The notes: generated from the sequence alone by a model not told the origin. 64,000 nt of DNA from Proteles cristata cristata (GCA_017311185.1 JAESUZ010004128.1:806001-870000); one strand, 5' to 3'; shown: positions 11,500 through 21,165, numbered from the stretch's first letter. Program-made: numbers and translations.

Positions 11500-12110
11500 G
11501 GTCTCCTGAACTGGCCTGCAGGTATATTGGTCATGTTTCTAGCTTCTGTATAGTCGGTGCTTTAACATCTACCCTGCACATAAACACCCAACACACCTCG
11601 TTCTGGACAACCCAATAATATGCCTGAGTCACTTGGCCTCTTATTTCCTTCTCTGTGCCTCCCCCCTTTCCCCCCAAGGAAGAGTTCTATACCAGGGGGT
11701 ACATTTTTCAAATACAAACCAAACCAATCCAGAGTCTACATCGCCAACAACCTCTCTTACTGGGCTCTCACACTCCAGGCCACTATATGTTGGCCCTAAT
11801 CACTCCAGAGGTGGATATCAGACAATGAAGACAGGCCCCTGTGCCCCAACATCTAATGAAACTATTCAAACTAGACAACCCAAAGCCTGCCATGCCTGTC
11901 TCTTCCTGTGGAAACTTCAGGAAAGGTTCTTGTACACGGTTTCTCCCTCTGCTTGAGGACCGACCCTGGAGATTCCCTGATGGACTTCCATGGCACAATA
12001 TGTGTTCTCCATCTTGGAATCTGTGAATTAATTAACTGTCTTTTCTATGTCAATTGCCGCCTGATCTGTTGGCCTGCCAACACCTAACTAATAATAAAAC
12101 GTATCAAAAC
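11500..12110 (+). other. Unidentified block, possibly an LTR or other repeat
   Basis: This C-rich stretch has several overlapping short frames (107 codons at 11633-11956 the longest) but no known protein motif. It ends in 'taataataaaacgt', which could be a polyadenylation signal. The style suggests a non-coding repeat, but I cannot name a family and found no flanking duplication. Confidence 0.25.
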
Positions 12111-12499
12111 ACACGATAAGTAGTCTAAAAGAAGCTGAGGGTCCAATGCTTACATAGTGCAGAATTATCTCTAACATCCTGGCACAGGTTTTACTATCTA
12201 TTAGTAAGTAAATCCTGGGCTTGTCCCTGCATGATACTCTAGTGAGATGCATGGAATGTGGAACGAGGAAAAGAAATCTAGTTTCAGGTCCATGGAAGTG
12301 CTTCAGACTTTGCTCAGACTCTTTTTTGCTTACCTACCTTGCTTGGGCGTTTCCAGTCCTTCATCTGGACGTTTCCAATAACTGCAGTTTAAAGCCCTGG
12401 TGTTTCAGAGAAAGTGTCACCTTACCTCATTTCCCAGTTATAAAGAAAACCCCACCCCTGCCCTGCTGTGTGTGACTGCCACGACATTGAAGGTGCTTG

Positions 12500-12640
12500 A
12501 CGTCCATGTCACTTCCCACAAACTGGGGCCATGTTTGTCTGTTCCACAGACATGTTCCCAAGCTCAGTGTAATGTCTCACACAGGGTTGGTGCTGGCTCG
12601 ATGTTAGTTGAACAAATAAATGAGTGAATCATTCAACTAT
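12500..12640 (+). mobile_element. L2 3'-end fragment
   Basis: 'gttgaacaaataaatgagtg' preceded by 'gtgctggctcgatgtt' fits the sense L2 3' end. Diverged. The preceding 12111-12499 holds nothing recognised. Confidence 0.5.
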
Positions 12641-12704
12641 TAAATCAGGCTGTCTCAAATCCATCCCAAAGTTTATATCGATTGGGTACAAAGAGCATCA
12701 TAAG

Positions 12705-13165
12705 TTTCTATGGTAGACAGAATAACGGTGCCCCCAGAGAATATCCCCATTCAAATTTCCGAACCTTTGAACGTTACCTTATATGGCAAAAGAGATATGA
12801 TTTTGCTTTGCATATATGATTATTGGAGAGGGGGAGATTATCCTGCATTATTTGGGAGCACTAAATCTTATCACAGATGTGTGTAAAAGAGAGGCTGAGA
12901 GAGGTGACACCACAGCAGAGGGGTGGGGGGCAATGTGACTAAGGAGGGAGAGGTGGGAGCGATGTGGCCAAACCATGGAACACTGAGAAAGCTGGAAGAG
13001 GCAAAGATAGATTTCCCCCTACAACCTCCCGAGGGAGCGTCCACCAGCTGACACTTTGGTTTCAGATTCTCAAAATCTGTGACACAATATATTTCTGTTT
13101 TTTTTAAGACCCTGACCTTATCATATTTCGTTACAGCAGATTCAGGAAACTAATAGAGTTAGTGA
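12705..13165 (-). mobile_element. ERVL-MaLR-type LTR
   Basis: Key phrases in order are 'gaacgttaccttatatggca', 'ggggagattatcctgcatta', 'gaagctggaagaggcaaaga', 'cctcccgagggagcg' and 'ttcgttacagcagattcagg' followed by 'aaactaatagag'. This is a well-known old MaLR-type (MLT1-like) pattern. The orientation is from memory of the consensus. Confidence 0.65.
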
Positions 13166-13590
13166 GGGAAACTGTTGGGTGTTTCTCTCTGAAGAATTCT
13201 AAAAATGGAAGCTGTACAGTCTTATTCTTGAGTGGTCAGATGAAAGGAACCAGCTTTGCTGGTCTCTAGGTTTCCCTTTCCAAGAACTTTCCTTTGATTC
13301 TGAGGGAAGCATGGTTACCAGGCTTCATTTTCCTTCCTCATGTAAATAACTTTGATGAGCGTACATGTAAGGCATGGAAGGGGACAAATACACATAACAG
13401 GCCTAGAACTCTTGAAGATTTAGGATACGTTAACTCCTACCATTATTACGCCATTCCAATACTTGCCAATCTATCATTTAGATATAAGGGAAGAAATTCT
13501 TTGAGATACATCTTTGATCATCACATGGCAATTATATTTAGTTACCTACTGAGTTAATACCGGAAAAGATGATTCGAGAAAAATTGTTGA

Positions 13591-13787
13591 GAGGTGCCTG
13601 GGTGGCTCAGCCAGTTAACTGTCCGACTTCAGCTCAGGTCAGGATCTTGCAGTTTGTGAGTTTAAGCCCCGCGCGGGGCTCTGTGCTGACAGCTGAGAGC
13701 CTGGAGCCTGCTTCAGATTCTGTGTCTCCCTCTCTCTCATGCTCTGTCTTTCTTTCTTCTCAAAAATAAATAATACAAAACATTAAA
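13591..13787 (+). mobile_element. CanSINE
   Basis: Head 'aggtgcctgggtggctcagc', full CT-rich body and tail 'caaaaataaataatacaaaa'. The repeat gaaaaattgttga at 13578-13590 recurs after the tail as aaaaaattgttga (13785-13797), which is the target-site duplication. Confidence 0.93.
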
Positions 13788-13959
13788 AAATTGTTGAATC
13801 TAGCGGGATGATCTTTGAAGTTCAAGTGTGTAAAGTGGATTTCTAATAAAACCTTATCCAATCTCAGTGAAGATGTTAACATTTTGTTTTATAGTATTTT
13901 CCTGCTTTTTTAAATCAATTAATTTATGAAGAAACCATTGATGCTTGTCGTCGTTGTTG

Positions 13960-14100
13960 TTCTGTTTGTTTATTTAAATTCCAGGTGGTTAACATTCAGT
14001 GTAATGTTAAGTTTCAGATGTACAGTATATGACTCCACACTTCCATACCACACCCAGCGCTCATGATGACAAGTGCACTCCTTAGTCGTTGTTGTTTTTT
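13960..14100 (-). mobile_element. L1 3'-end fragment
   Basis: 'cacacccagcgctcatgatg' and 'acaagtgcactcctta' are the antisense version of the carnivore L1 3' UTR phrase about 'gagggcacttgttgggatg' and 'agcactgggtgtt'. Truncated. Confidence 0.65.
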
Positions 14101-15215
14101 AAACAATCCAAGTAAGATGAGCAGAAGCTTATAAAATCTTAATAAAAAACTGATCCTAAACGTGAAATACACTTAGGGAAAGAGTAGCAGTATATCTTAT
14201 CTAATCACTTGGGTATGAAATGTTAGAATTCTTGGAGTTAGATTCACAAACATGTCCAAATCATATCCTGTATTTTCTTGTCTCCTAGGCAACTGCTAGA
14301 GTACCTTTGAATTTTCTTTAAAAAAGAAAATCAATGTCTTATATAACAAGCTGACAGTCAACAAGACAGAACATATGATTGCTTTTCCATTTTAAATAAC
14401 ACAGTTTGGTCACATGGATTACATAGAATGTAAAAATTGGTAGAGAAATACAGCTTCAAGAGATGTAACATCAATATGCTATATTTTAGTGAGTGTTATA
14501 AACACAACATTGCCGTATTACATTTCTTTCCATAATATAGAATTTTATAGAAACTTCTTATCTGGGATGTTCTTTTCACTGAGCCATTGAGTTGCTAGGT
14601 TATCGTCTGGTCTCCCCAGTCTTCAGCCTTTACCCTCTGTTCAGGCTCTAACCAATATCTTGCGAAGATGACAGGTGTAGCAGACATTCCAGATCCTCTG
14701 GTTAGAGAAGCTCTTGCAGAGAGCACTGACTGGTTTTCTTTGGGAAGGAAGGTCAAAATGGCTCTTTTCTCTTAGGAAAAGGATTAACTTCCAATCCTAC
14801 AGCCTACAGGACACTTTTCTGCCCAGTAAGTTGATGTCTGGAAGGTCTCCAATCTGAACGTACCTTACTTTTCTTTTAGTCAGTGCCGGTGGAAACTTGC
14901 TGTTTCAGAATATGCTTCTCTTAGGCTTGTTTTTGTGTTTATGGATGTTCCTAGGGAGACAGCTTATGCTTTAGCTTGTGCCTTACAAAGTAAAGTGGAT
15001 GCCAGTGCATGTGTATCTCTTCCCGATCAATTGATCTCTTCAATAACATTCCTATCAGTGTTATTGGTAGAAACATTAGTAGCGAGAAGAGTAGTGGGAG
15101 TAAAAGGTGCCTTCTAGGTTTCTGGCTAAGACACGTGATGAGTGGTTGTGATATCCACTGGTGAAGTGGACATGATGTGAAGCAAGTTTACTGGAAAAAG
15201 TGGTGAACAGTGGTT
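14101..15215. other. Unassigned intergenic DNA
   Basis: No gene and no repeat that I recognise. A frame of 60 codons at 14935-15117 is within chance expectation. Confidence 0.5.
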
Positions 15216-15217
15216 TA

Positions 15218-15419
15218 AATTTTTTAAAAAATCTTTATTTTTGAGAGTGAGACAGAGAGACAGAGTGTGAGCAGGGGAGAGGCAGACACAGAAGCTGAAA
15301 CAGGCTCCAGGCTCCGAGCTGTCAGCACAGAGCCTGGCATGGGGCTCGAACCTGCGAATTGTGAGATCATCACCTGAGCCGAAGTCAGACACTTAACTCA
15401 CTGAGCCACCAGGCGCCCT
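15218..15419 (-). mobile_element. CanSINE
   Basis: The antisense head 'ctgagccaccaggcgccctg' is at the right and the tail 'aaaaaatctttatttttgag' at the left. Moderately diverged. One base is missing in the ccaccCagg motif. Confidence 0.9.
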
Positions 15420-15636
15420 GAGTCAACTGTGTTTTGATGCATTGAGTTTGTATGTGGGGGACAGCTGGAGCCTTGCAAATCGATGACATGACCTGGGAGA
15501 AGGTGTAGTATGAGGAAAGAAGATTGCCTACCCCTGAATCTTGAGGAGCACCCACAGGCAAGATGGGACTAGTTGAGAGAGGAGGCATCTAGATCAGAGT
15601 GAGAGTGACAAAAAAGAAAAGTGAGCTATTTCATGG

Positions 15637-15790
15637 ATTCACTCATTCAGCCCACATTACCGAAAGCCCAATACATGCCGGACATTGTACTAAGAACTGA
15701 GTATTTGGAGAGGCATCACAGAGGCATGAAACTCACAATGTGTTAAAAAGTAGACAATTGTCAAATAACTGCACTTTGGACCTGGCGGTC
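15637..15790 (-). mobile_element. Possible L2 fragment
   Basis: 'ttcactcattcagcccacat' then 'gccggacattgtac' is like the reverse complement of the L2 3' end (ttcattcaacaaatattt ... gccaggcactg). Very diverged. Confidence 0.4.
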
Positions 15791-16916
15791 ACTGGTGACT
15801 TTAGGAAGACAGTGTTCACTGCACTGGTGGGAGTGGGAGCCAGAGGTTCGAGACGTGAGGATGAAATGGGAGATAAGCAAATTGGACAATGAGTGTGACT
15901 AGTCTCTCAAATAATTTGATCGTGATTGAAAAGGACAAAAGGGTGAAGGAATTCTGGAATCACAACCTCAAATAAGAGCAGTAAAAAACTGGAAAAACTG
16001 TCAAAATCAATATTTTTCACCAGATACTTGGAGCTCTCTGGGGAAGTCTTATCCAAGAAGAATGCTGAATCTTGCTGACCACCGAGAACTTTGTGGGATT
16101 CTTCACTTCCTATGTCCCATTGCCTGCTCTACCATTCAGCAGTAGCCTTGAAAACAAAGCCTATATTCCTTGCACTGGAGAGAGCAGAAAGGACCAGATA
16201 CAGGAAGAAATCCAGTTATTTGTTTTAGATTGTTTAATGGCTTCCTGGAAGATCTTTCTTGAATGGCTATTCAGTTTTTCCCCAGACTCAGAACACATTT
16301 GGTACTAAAGATGCCACCAGGGAATGTTCCTCAAAAATATGCGTAAGAAGATGTTTTAGTTGCTTCTGCCTAAAGGAGTAGATAAGAATCAGGGCAAACA
16401 ATAGACTAAGCCAAAAGCCTGGTGAATGAGGTTTTTAAAAGGGGTTTGAAAAGTTCTAACATATTCCTGAGAATCCAGAAAGGCATTCCTATACCCAAGG
16501 GCTGTGCTGATACTCAGAAAACACCTGAGAACACCCTTAGCTCTCAATTCTGGCTGACCTTGAGGTTTGTGGAAGTGGAAGTAAATACTAAGGCAGAATC
16601 GTAAATTGTCTGGCTACATGTTGGAGTTGTACCACAACTTGCGTGGAGAGCCCTTCAGCAACGATGGGGAGATATTTTGGTTCCAGGAATTAAAGAGAAA
16701 GAAATCTGTGTCTAATCATTAGCTGACTGTCATGCTAACTGAGAAGACTTCAGTGACTACACAAAACAGAGAATATAGACTTTAGATCAGAAAAGTCACT
16801 AAATAAAGAACAATTACAAAAGCAGTGACAAAACTCTTGGAAGGAATGAAAATATAACTTCCAAAGAAGCCATGTTCTAATATTAAAAACAATCTTTTCT
16901 TTTTACAAATTTTTTA
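15791..16916. other. Unassigned intergenic DNA left of the retrocopy
   Basis: Nothing coding is recognised. Short frames at 16072-16308 and 16422-16604 have no known motif. The last bases (16880-16916, T-rich) are the pre-insertion neighbour of the retrocopy target site. Confidence 0.5.
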
Positions 16917-16947
16917 AATGTTCATTTATTTATTTATTTATGTTTAA

Positions 16948-17162
16948 ATTTTTTTTTAATGTTTTATTTATTTTTAGGAGAGAGAGAGAGACAGCGTGAG
17001 CAGGGGAGGGTCAGAGAGAGAGGGAGTCACAGGCTGAAACAGGCCCAGGCTCTGAGCTGGCAGTCAGCACAGAGCCCGACGCGGGGCTTGAACCCATGAA
17101 CCGCGAGATCATGACCCAAGTGAAAGTCGGACGCTTAACCGACTAAGCCACCCAGGCGCCCC
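16948..17162 (-). mobile_element. CanSINE, young subtype, inserted in the retrocopy's A-tail
   Basis: Full-length young copy. The 13-base duplication tgttcatttattt lies at 16919-16931 and 17163-17175. Its target is the T-rich plus-strand image of the retrocopy poly(A)/target-site region, so it is younger than the retrocopy. Confidence 0.95.
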
Positions 17163-17163
17163 T

Positions 17164-17213
17164 GTTCATTTATTTTTTTATTTTTATTTTTTAAATTACA
17201 ATGGTATTTTATT
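17164..17213 (-). terminator. Poly(A) signal and A-rich tail of the retrocopy
   Basis: On the minus strand AATAAA (17213-17208) is followed about 13-18 bases later by a run of A broken by single T (aaaaaataaaaataaaaaaa). This is the expected end of a reverse-transcribed mRNA. Confidence 0.85.
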
Positions 17214-18251
17214 TTAAATAGTCACAAGATTTGACACTTCAAAAAAAGATGCCACTAATAAATAACAAACGTGGAAATACTTATCAAAGTGACAACAGAC
17301 ATAATGTTTAGCTGAGAATCACTTCAATAGAGTAAGGCTCTAAAGATACCAGACAAACCAAAACTTGTTTGTACCAAGGTGTGCAACGCTCCTGGTGTAC
17401 GGGCCGTCCTGGGCCGTGGTTCTGCATGCTCAGGAGTAGAAGTCCTCAAATCAGTTTTAGCACCGCTGTGCTTCAGATGAACCTTTCCTGCTTTTCAGTA
17501 AGGAAGGCCTCCCTGCGACCATTTACAACTTGAACACTTATTTCAAGAATTACAAGTATCTAATGTACAGTCTTCCGTTCCTGGAAACAGCAAAAATTTA
17601 ACAGGTCCTGGGATTCACATCTGGTGTCTCCTATTTCATGACTGACAAGTCTTAATAATCCTGGACTTTGGGATGTAGAAAGAAGCAAAATATTTTAAGT
17701 AGGCTCCAGGGAAACTCGAGATCAGATGGGCATACCTTTGACTGTAGTGCCAATAATCCTCAATTTAGTCTTTATAGGGAATGGGTTAGGCCATCAAAAC
17801 TAAACTTTTTATATTCAAATGCTTCTTTGTACTAGTAACTTTAAAGTCACTAAAAACTAAATGTATTTACACAAAGGAATTGACAGAACAAAACGTGTCC
17901 GCGTTTGTACTTCCTGTGTTTACTTCACACGCACCACCCACCCTCCTCGCTCCCAAGAAGGGTCGTTCTGGTTATTCGGTCTCTAATTATTCCCAAAACC
18001 TTCCCGAGACAAACTTGCTCTGTAGTGTATAAACTACTCACGTCTCTACCTTTCTAGGATGACATACTTCTATTCTGGCTCTCAAATCTGGAAATGTGCT
18101 CAAGTTCACACTCCCTTTAAAACCTTGCCCGATAAAACAGAACTAGGATTTTGATCCCTAGTTTCAAAGACCACGAAGGTCAGAATTGCCTAGTATGTGA
18201 AACCTCTTTTGGGATTAAATAAACGCCAAAGGATTCTTTTGTGGCTAAAAA

Positions 18252-19742
18252 CTAAATCTGAATTATTCGTGTCTGGCATTGTGTAAACATGTTTTTAAGT
18301 TCATTTTGCTGGATTTCCTGAGCCACCTCAGGCTCTGCGGGGCTCTTCTGGACCTTGGCCACGGCGAAGTTTATCCCCTGGGTTAGCCCAGCTTGGGTGA
18401 TGCTAGCAACCTGGACCATGGAACTCCGGATCTTCGCAAAGGGGGAGACCGCCTTGCCGCCAGAGCCCTCTGATGGGGAAGGAGTTACGGGAAGGCCAGG
18501 CTCTGGTTCCTGTGAGCCGGAGCCCGAGCCTGGGCTCTTCTGAGATGCAACAGGGAGCACCGGTTCGACCGACAGATACTGGGGGCCGGCCGCTGAAGAA
18601 GCCACATCTAACTGAGACGGTCGAGAAGGTATCAGTTCTGTGGATTCAGAGTGTGTCTCTTCATTAGAAACTCGATTGGTCACTGGGTTTCCTTCCTCCC
18701 TAGCCTGCTGAGTAACAGAGCCTGTTTCTGACAGCCGGGTCATTTTAGTTTGTGCATCTTGTACAAATCTGTGGCAGTAAATATCCACAGGCTTGGAGAA
18801 GCCAGTCAGTACGTGTATGTTGTTGGCAGAAGGGCTTTTCTTGACAGGAGACTCCTGGCCTTTTCCAAAACAGCTTCCGTGAGCGGCACCCTCTGGAGGG
18901 ACGTGAATGCTAATATCCGTGCTGCTCAGAGACTGGGACCGACTGCCTGATTGAGGTGCCGAAGCTATAATACCACAGCTCGGAAGAACATAGTCTATTG
19001 GGCCTACGTTCTCTAGAGAGTTCGCTAGCTGTTTGTCTTCATCAGACTTGGAATTTGTAAGAAATTCATCAGAGTGGTAGGAGTCATTGTCTGAAGATAT
19101 TTCCCCGTCTGGCTCTGCCTGGACTTTATTATCCAGCACACCGGTGTTTTCAATGGTTTCGAGACTGCTATCTGACTTCCAGAGATTTACTTTTAAGTTT
19201 GGTTTTAGAAAGTTAACTTTCATTTCGGGTTTGGTGAAGTTTCCTAGCTTTCGCAGGTTGCCAATATTTACATTAGATTTGGTCTGTTTCACTTTTTGAT
19301 TTAGAGATGAAAATTTGCTCATTAAAAATTTTTTTCCCTGGGCCAAAGAGCCTTGGTTTTGAGATCTGATGCCAAGGATGTCTTCATGAGGTTTACTGCT
19401 CTTCCTCTCAAGTTTTTTCTCAATTATAGGTACATCTAATCCCATGGCTTGCTTGGTTATCTGCAGCATTTCCGCAATGCACTGAAGGGTATCTTTGCCG
19501 TCCTCTTCTGGGCTACGCATGACAGCTCTCAGAGTGTGGAAATAGCCACTTGCTTCCTTGTATCTGTAGTGCAGTCGCATGCAGGAGAACTTCGGCTTAC
19601 CAAAAAGAGTGGGTTCGGGACCTATTTCTATTTTTTCCAGGTCTTCTAGACTCAGTCGTTGATACTGGTTTACTTTATCAACTTCATCATGATAATAGGC
19701 CACGTAGTAGGCAGAGTTAGAAAGCAGTAACAGCACATCCAC
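18252..19742 (-). CDS. INPP5F: INPP5F (Sac2) C-terminal region, open frame in the retrocopy
   Basis: Parental INPP5F is a PtdIns phosphatase of the endocytic pathway: an N-terminal SAC phosphatase domain, a central hSac2 domain and a Ser-rich C-terminal tail, about 1,130 residues. This frame matches roughly the last 44%: the end of the hSac2 region (first about 115 residues, with YYVAYY and FGKPKFSCMRLHYRYKEASG), a basic segment with KVNFLKPNLKVNLWK at about 177-191, Ser-rich stretches, a conserved block (SPFAKIRSSMVQVASITQAG) and the terminus QCQTRIIQI before TAG. The SAC domain is absent, so no phosphatase activity is expected. The codon at 19742 is GTG, not a claimed start. Homology-like text continues upstream in frame (THRDV before it) to a TGA at 19827-19829 with no ATG. 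The first in-frame ATG is at 19580-19578, giving 442 residues. No internal stop or frameshift is seen. Expression is unproven. Confidence 0.8.
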   Translation of the reverse strand: MDVLLLLSNSAYYVAYYHDEVDKVNQYQRLSLEDLEKIEIGPEPTLFGKPKFSCMRLHYRYKEASGYFHTLRAVMRSPEEDGKDTLQCIAEMLQITKQAMGLDVPIIEKKLERKSSKPHEDILGIRSQNQGSLAQGKKFLMSKFSSLNQKVKQTKSNVNIGNLRKLGNFTKPEMKVNFLKPNLKVNLWKSDSSLETIENTGVLDNKVQAEPDGEISSDNDSYHSDEFLTNSKSDEDKQLANSLENVGPIDYVLPSCGIIASAPQSGSRSQSLSSTDISIHVPPEGAAHGSCFGKGQESPVKKSPSANNIHVLTGFSKPVDIYCHRFVQDAQTKMTRLSETGSVTQQAREEGNPVTNRVSNEETHSESTELIPSRPSQLDVASSAAGPQYLSVEPVLPVASQKSPGSGSGSQEPEPGLPVTPSPSEGSGGKAVSPFAKIRSSMVQVASITQAGLTQGINFAVAKVQKSPAEPEVAQEIQQNELKNMFTQCQTRIIQI

Positions 19743-20178
19743 ATCTCTGTGAGTAGCATCAATGAGGGTGCGCTCCGCAAACGGGCGCCGGAGCCAAGCC
19801 AGAGAAATTATGTCACGACGCTTCTCTCAGTGAGAAATTCTGCTACACGCCAGTGTTACTTCCTCGAGCTTTCCATCGCGGCATTAGTATATTTACATCA
19901 GTCCAACTGGATCCTCAGTCAAAAACATTATGTCTTTAACGAAAAGCACTGGGCATGTAACAGGCGGTCAAGAAAAAGGTCAGCCCTCCTCCCACCCGCA
20001 ATTGTACTGGAGTCTTAGCTGCAGTAAGTACTTAATTTCCCTCCCCGCCCACCCTGCCCCTGAAGCGCACAAAAAAAGACACGTTTTTCAACACGGACAG
20101 GAAATGAAGCCCCCTCCCCGCGCCCCACCCCGCTTAGGTACTTCCCCACCCCCTGCGTTTGCAGCTTCCGAAGCTGCT

Positions 20179-20508
20179 CTACTCATTTTTGTTTTCCTGC
20201 CAGTCAGGCATGCCCTCCTTCCACACGATGAAGACAAAAACTGCCAGCACCACATGCAGCCCCACCACCGCGACAATAGTCGCATAAAAGCCACTGTCGT
20301 CAGGAGACATTAACAGGAGACTCTGGAAAAGCAGCAACTTGCAGGAAAAATAGAGCCCCACAGGAACTTTAACCATAAGTCCTGCAAAAAGAAGAAAAAC
20401 CTTGAAAGTCGTGGCCAGGCTGCCGCCTTCGGGCTTGGGCTCGGTGGCATTGCCGGTGGCGTTGGCGGGACGCTGGGCGGTTGGTGGAGGCCGGTGGGAG
20501 CGCGGCAT
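20179..20508 (-). CDS. VMA21-like V-ATPase assembly protein, intact ORF in the retrocopy
   Basis: VMA21 is a small two-span ER membrane chaperone for assembly of the V-ATPase V0 sector. This 109-residue frame has a Pro/Asn-rich N-terminus with two NAT sites (about 15-21), a first membrane segment at about 33-55 (FLLFAGLMVKVPVGLYFSCK), a short loop (SPDDSGFY) and a second segment at about 72-92 (ATIVAVVGLHVVLAVFVFIV). It ends in a polar tail (WKEGMPDWQENKNE). Layout and length are close to VMA21 (about 101 residues). The ATG at 20508 has a good context (gccATGc) and the frame ends in TAG. The parental VMA21 gene on mammalian X is split by introns and this is not. In INPP5F_V2 a sequence of this kind forms the first exon. 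It lies about 440 bases upstream of the INPP5F frame in the same sense. The frame is undamaged, but function is unproven. Confidence 0.75.
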   Translation of the reverse strand: MPRSHRPPPTAQRPANATGNATEPKPEGGSLATTFKVFLLFAGLMVKVPVGLYFSCKLLLFQSLLLMSPDDSGFYATIVAVVGLHVVLAVFVFIVWKEGMPDWQENKNE

Positions 20509-20599
20509 GGCGTCCGTCAGTCAGTCCGTGCGTCCGTCGGTCGAGAAGTCGAAGCTCGGTCGGAGCCGCCTGCACCCAAGCCCGCGCCTGCAGCGACTC
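20405..20599 (-). promoter_or_regulatory. CpG-rich 5' leader of the retrocopy (possible promoter/CpG island remnant)
   Basis: CpGs are far denser here than elsewhere in the window, for example 'gcgtccgtcggtcgagaagt' and 'tcggtcggagccgcc'. A short tccgt/cagt direct-repeat cluster lies at 20512-20545. In the parental locus the V2 first exon is a CpG island with parent-of-origin methylation. Whether this copy kept promoter activity cannot be told from sequence. Confidence 0.5.
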
Positions 20600-20786
20600 A
20601 ATGTTCATTTATTTTTTGAGAGAGACAGAGCATGAGCGGGGGAGGGGCAGAGAGAGAGGGAGACACAGAATCTGAAGCAGGCTCTGAGCTGTCAGCACAG
20701 AGCCCTACGCAGGGCCCAAACCCACTGTGAGATCATGACCTGAGCCAAAGTTGGACGTTTAACTGACTGAGCCACCCAGGTGTCCC
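20600..20786 (-). mobile_element. CanSINE, target of the retrocopy insertion
   Basis: The antisense head 'actgagccacccaggtgtcc' is at the right, the CT-rich body as gagagag text, and the tail begins at 20617 (tttattttttgag). The tail is cut by the retrocopy and resumes around 16917 on the far side, so this copy is older than the retrocopy. Confidence 0.92.
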
Positions 20787-20799
20787 TCTTTTGTTTCTT

Positions 20800-21005
20800 T
20801 TTAAAAAAATGTTTTATTTAATTTGAAAGAAGAGAGAGAGAGTAAGCATAGGGCAAGAGCAGAGAGAGGGAGTGGGAGAATCACAAGCAGTCTCTGTGCT
20901 GTTCATACAAAGCCGGATGAGGGGCTTGATCTCATGAACCAAGAGATCATGACTTGAACTGAGATCAAGTCAGATGCTTAACTGGTTGAACCATCCAGGA
21001 GCCCC
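20800..21005 (-). mobile_element. CanSINE, older diverged copy
   Basis: The antisense head 'gaaccatccaggagccccc' is at the right and the A-tail (plus 'ctttttaaaaaaatgtttta') at the left. Diverged through the body. Confidence 0.85.
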
Positions 21006-21165
21006 CAAAACATCCAGTTTTCAAACAGAAAATTAAGATGCATGGAAAGAAACAAGTAGAGACCACATATATATATACATATAAAAAACCCAAACAATTA
21101 ATAGACTGTCCAGAGGAAGCCAAGATGTTGGACTTTGAACACAGATTTAAAATAAGTTATTTTAA

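Larger units (their letters stand above)
17163..20599 (-). pseudogene. INPP5F: Processed retrocopy of an INPP5F_V2-type transcript (VMA21-like exon fused to INPP5F 3' exons)
   Basis: The minus strand reads as a spliced mRNA: CpG-rich leader (20509-20599), VMA21-like ORF (20179-20508), linker, INPP5F C-terminal frame (18252-19742 and a little upstream), 3' UTR (17196-18251), AATAAA signal (plus-strand tttatt at 17208-17213), and an A-rich tail (plus-strand T-rich, 17164-17195). INPP5F coding sequence that is split over several exons in mammals is continuous here, so this is a retrotransposed copy and not the parental locus. The target-site duplication is aatgttcatttatttttt at 20600-20617; its left copy starts at 16917 and was later split by the CanSINE at 16948. 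The insertion target was the tail of the CanSINE at 20600-20786. Both main frames are open, so 'pseudogene' here means retrocopy, not proven loss of function. Confidence 0.9.

Noticed and set aside
18355..20018. Plus-strand frames of 60-90 codons across the retrocopy
   Set aside because: They are shadows of the INPP5F minus-strand frame, with no similarity to known proteins.
17163..20599. Reading this locus as the parental INPP5F gene
   Set aside because: The coding text crosses several known exon boundaries without introns, ends in an A-rich tail and is bounded by a target-site duplication.
20369..20675. Overlapping frames at the 5' end of the retrocopy (79, 77 and 64 codons)
   Set aside because: They arise from the CpG-rich leader in other frames. 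The 109-codon frame with VMA21 likeness is the credible one.
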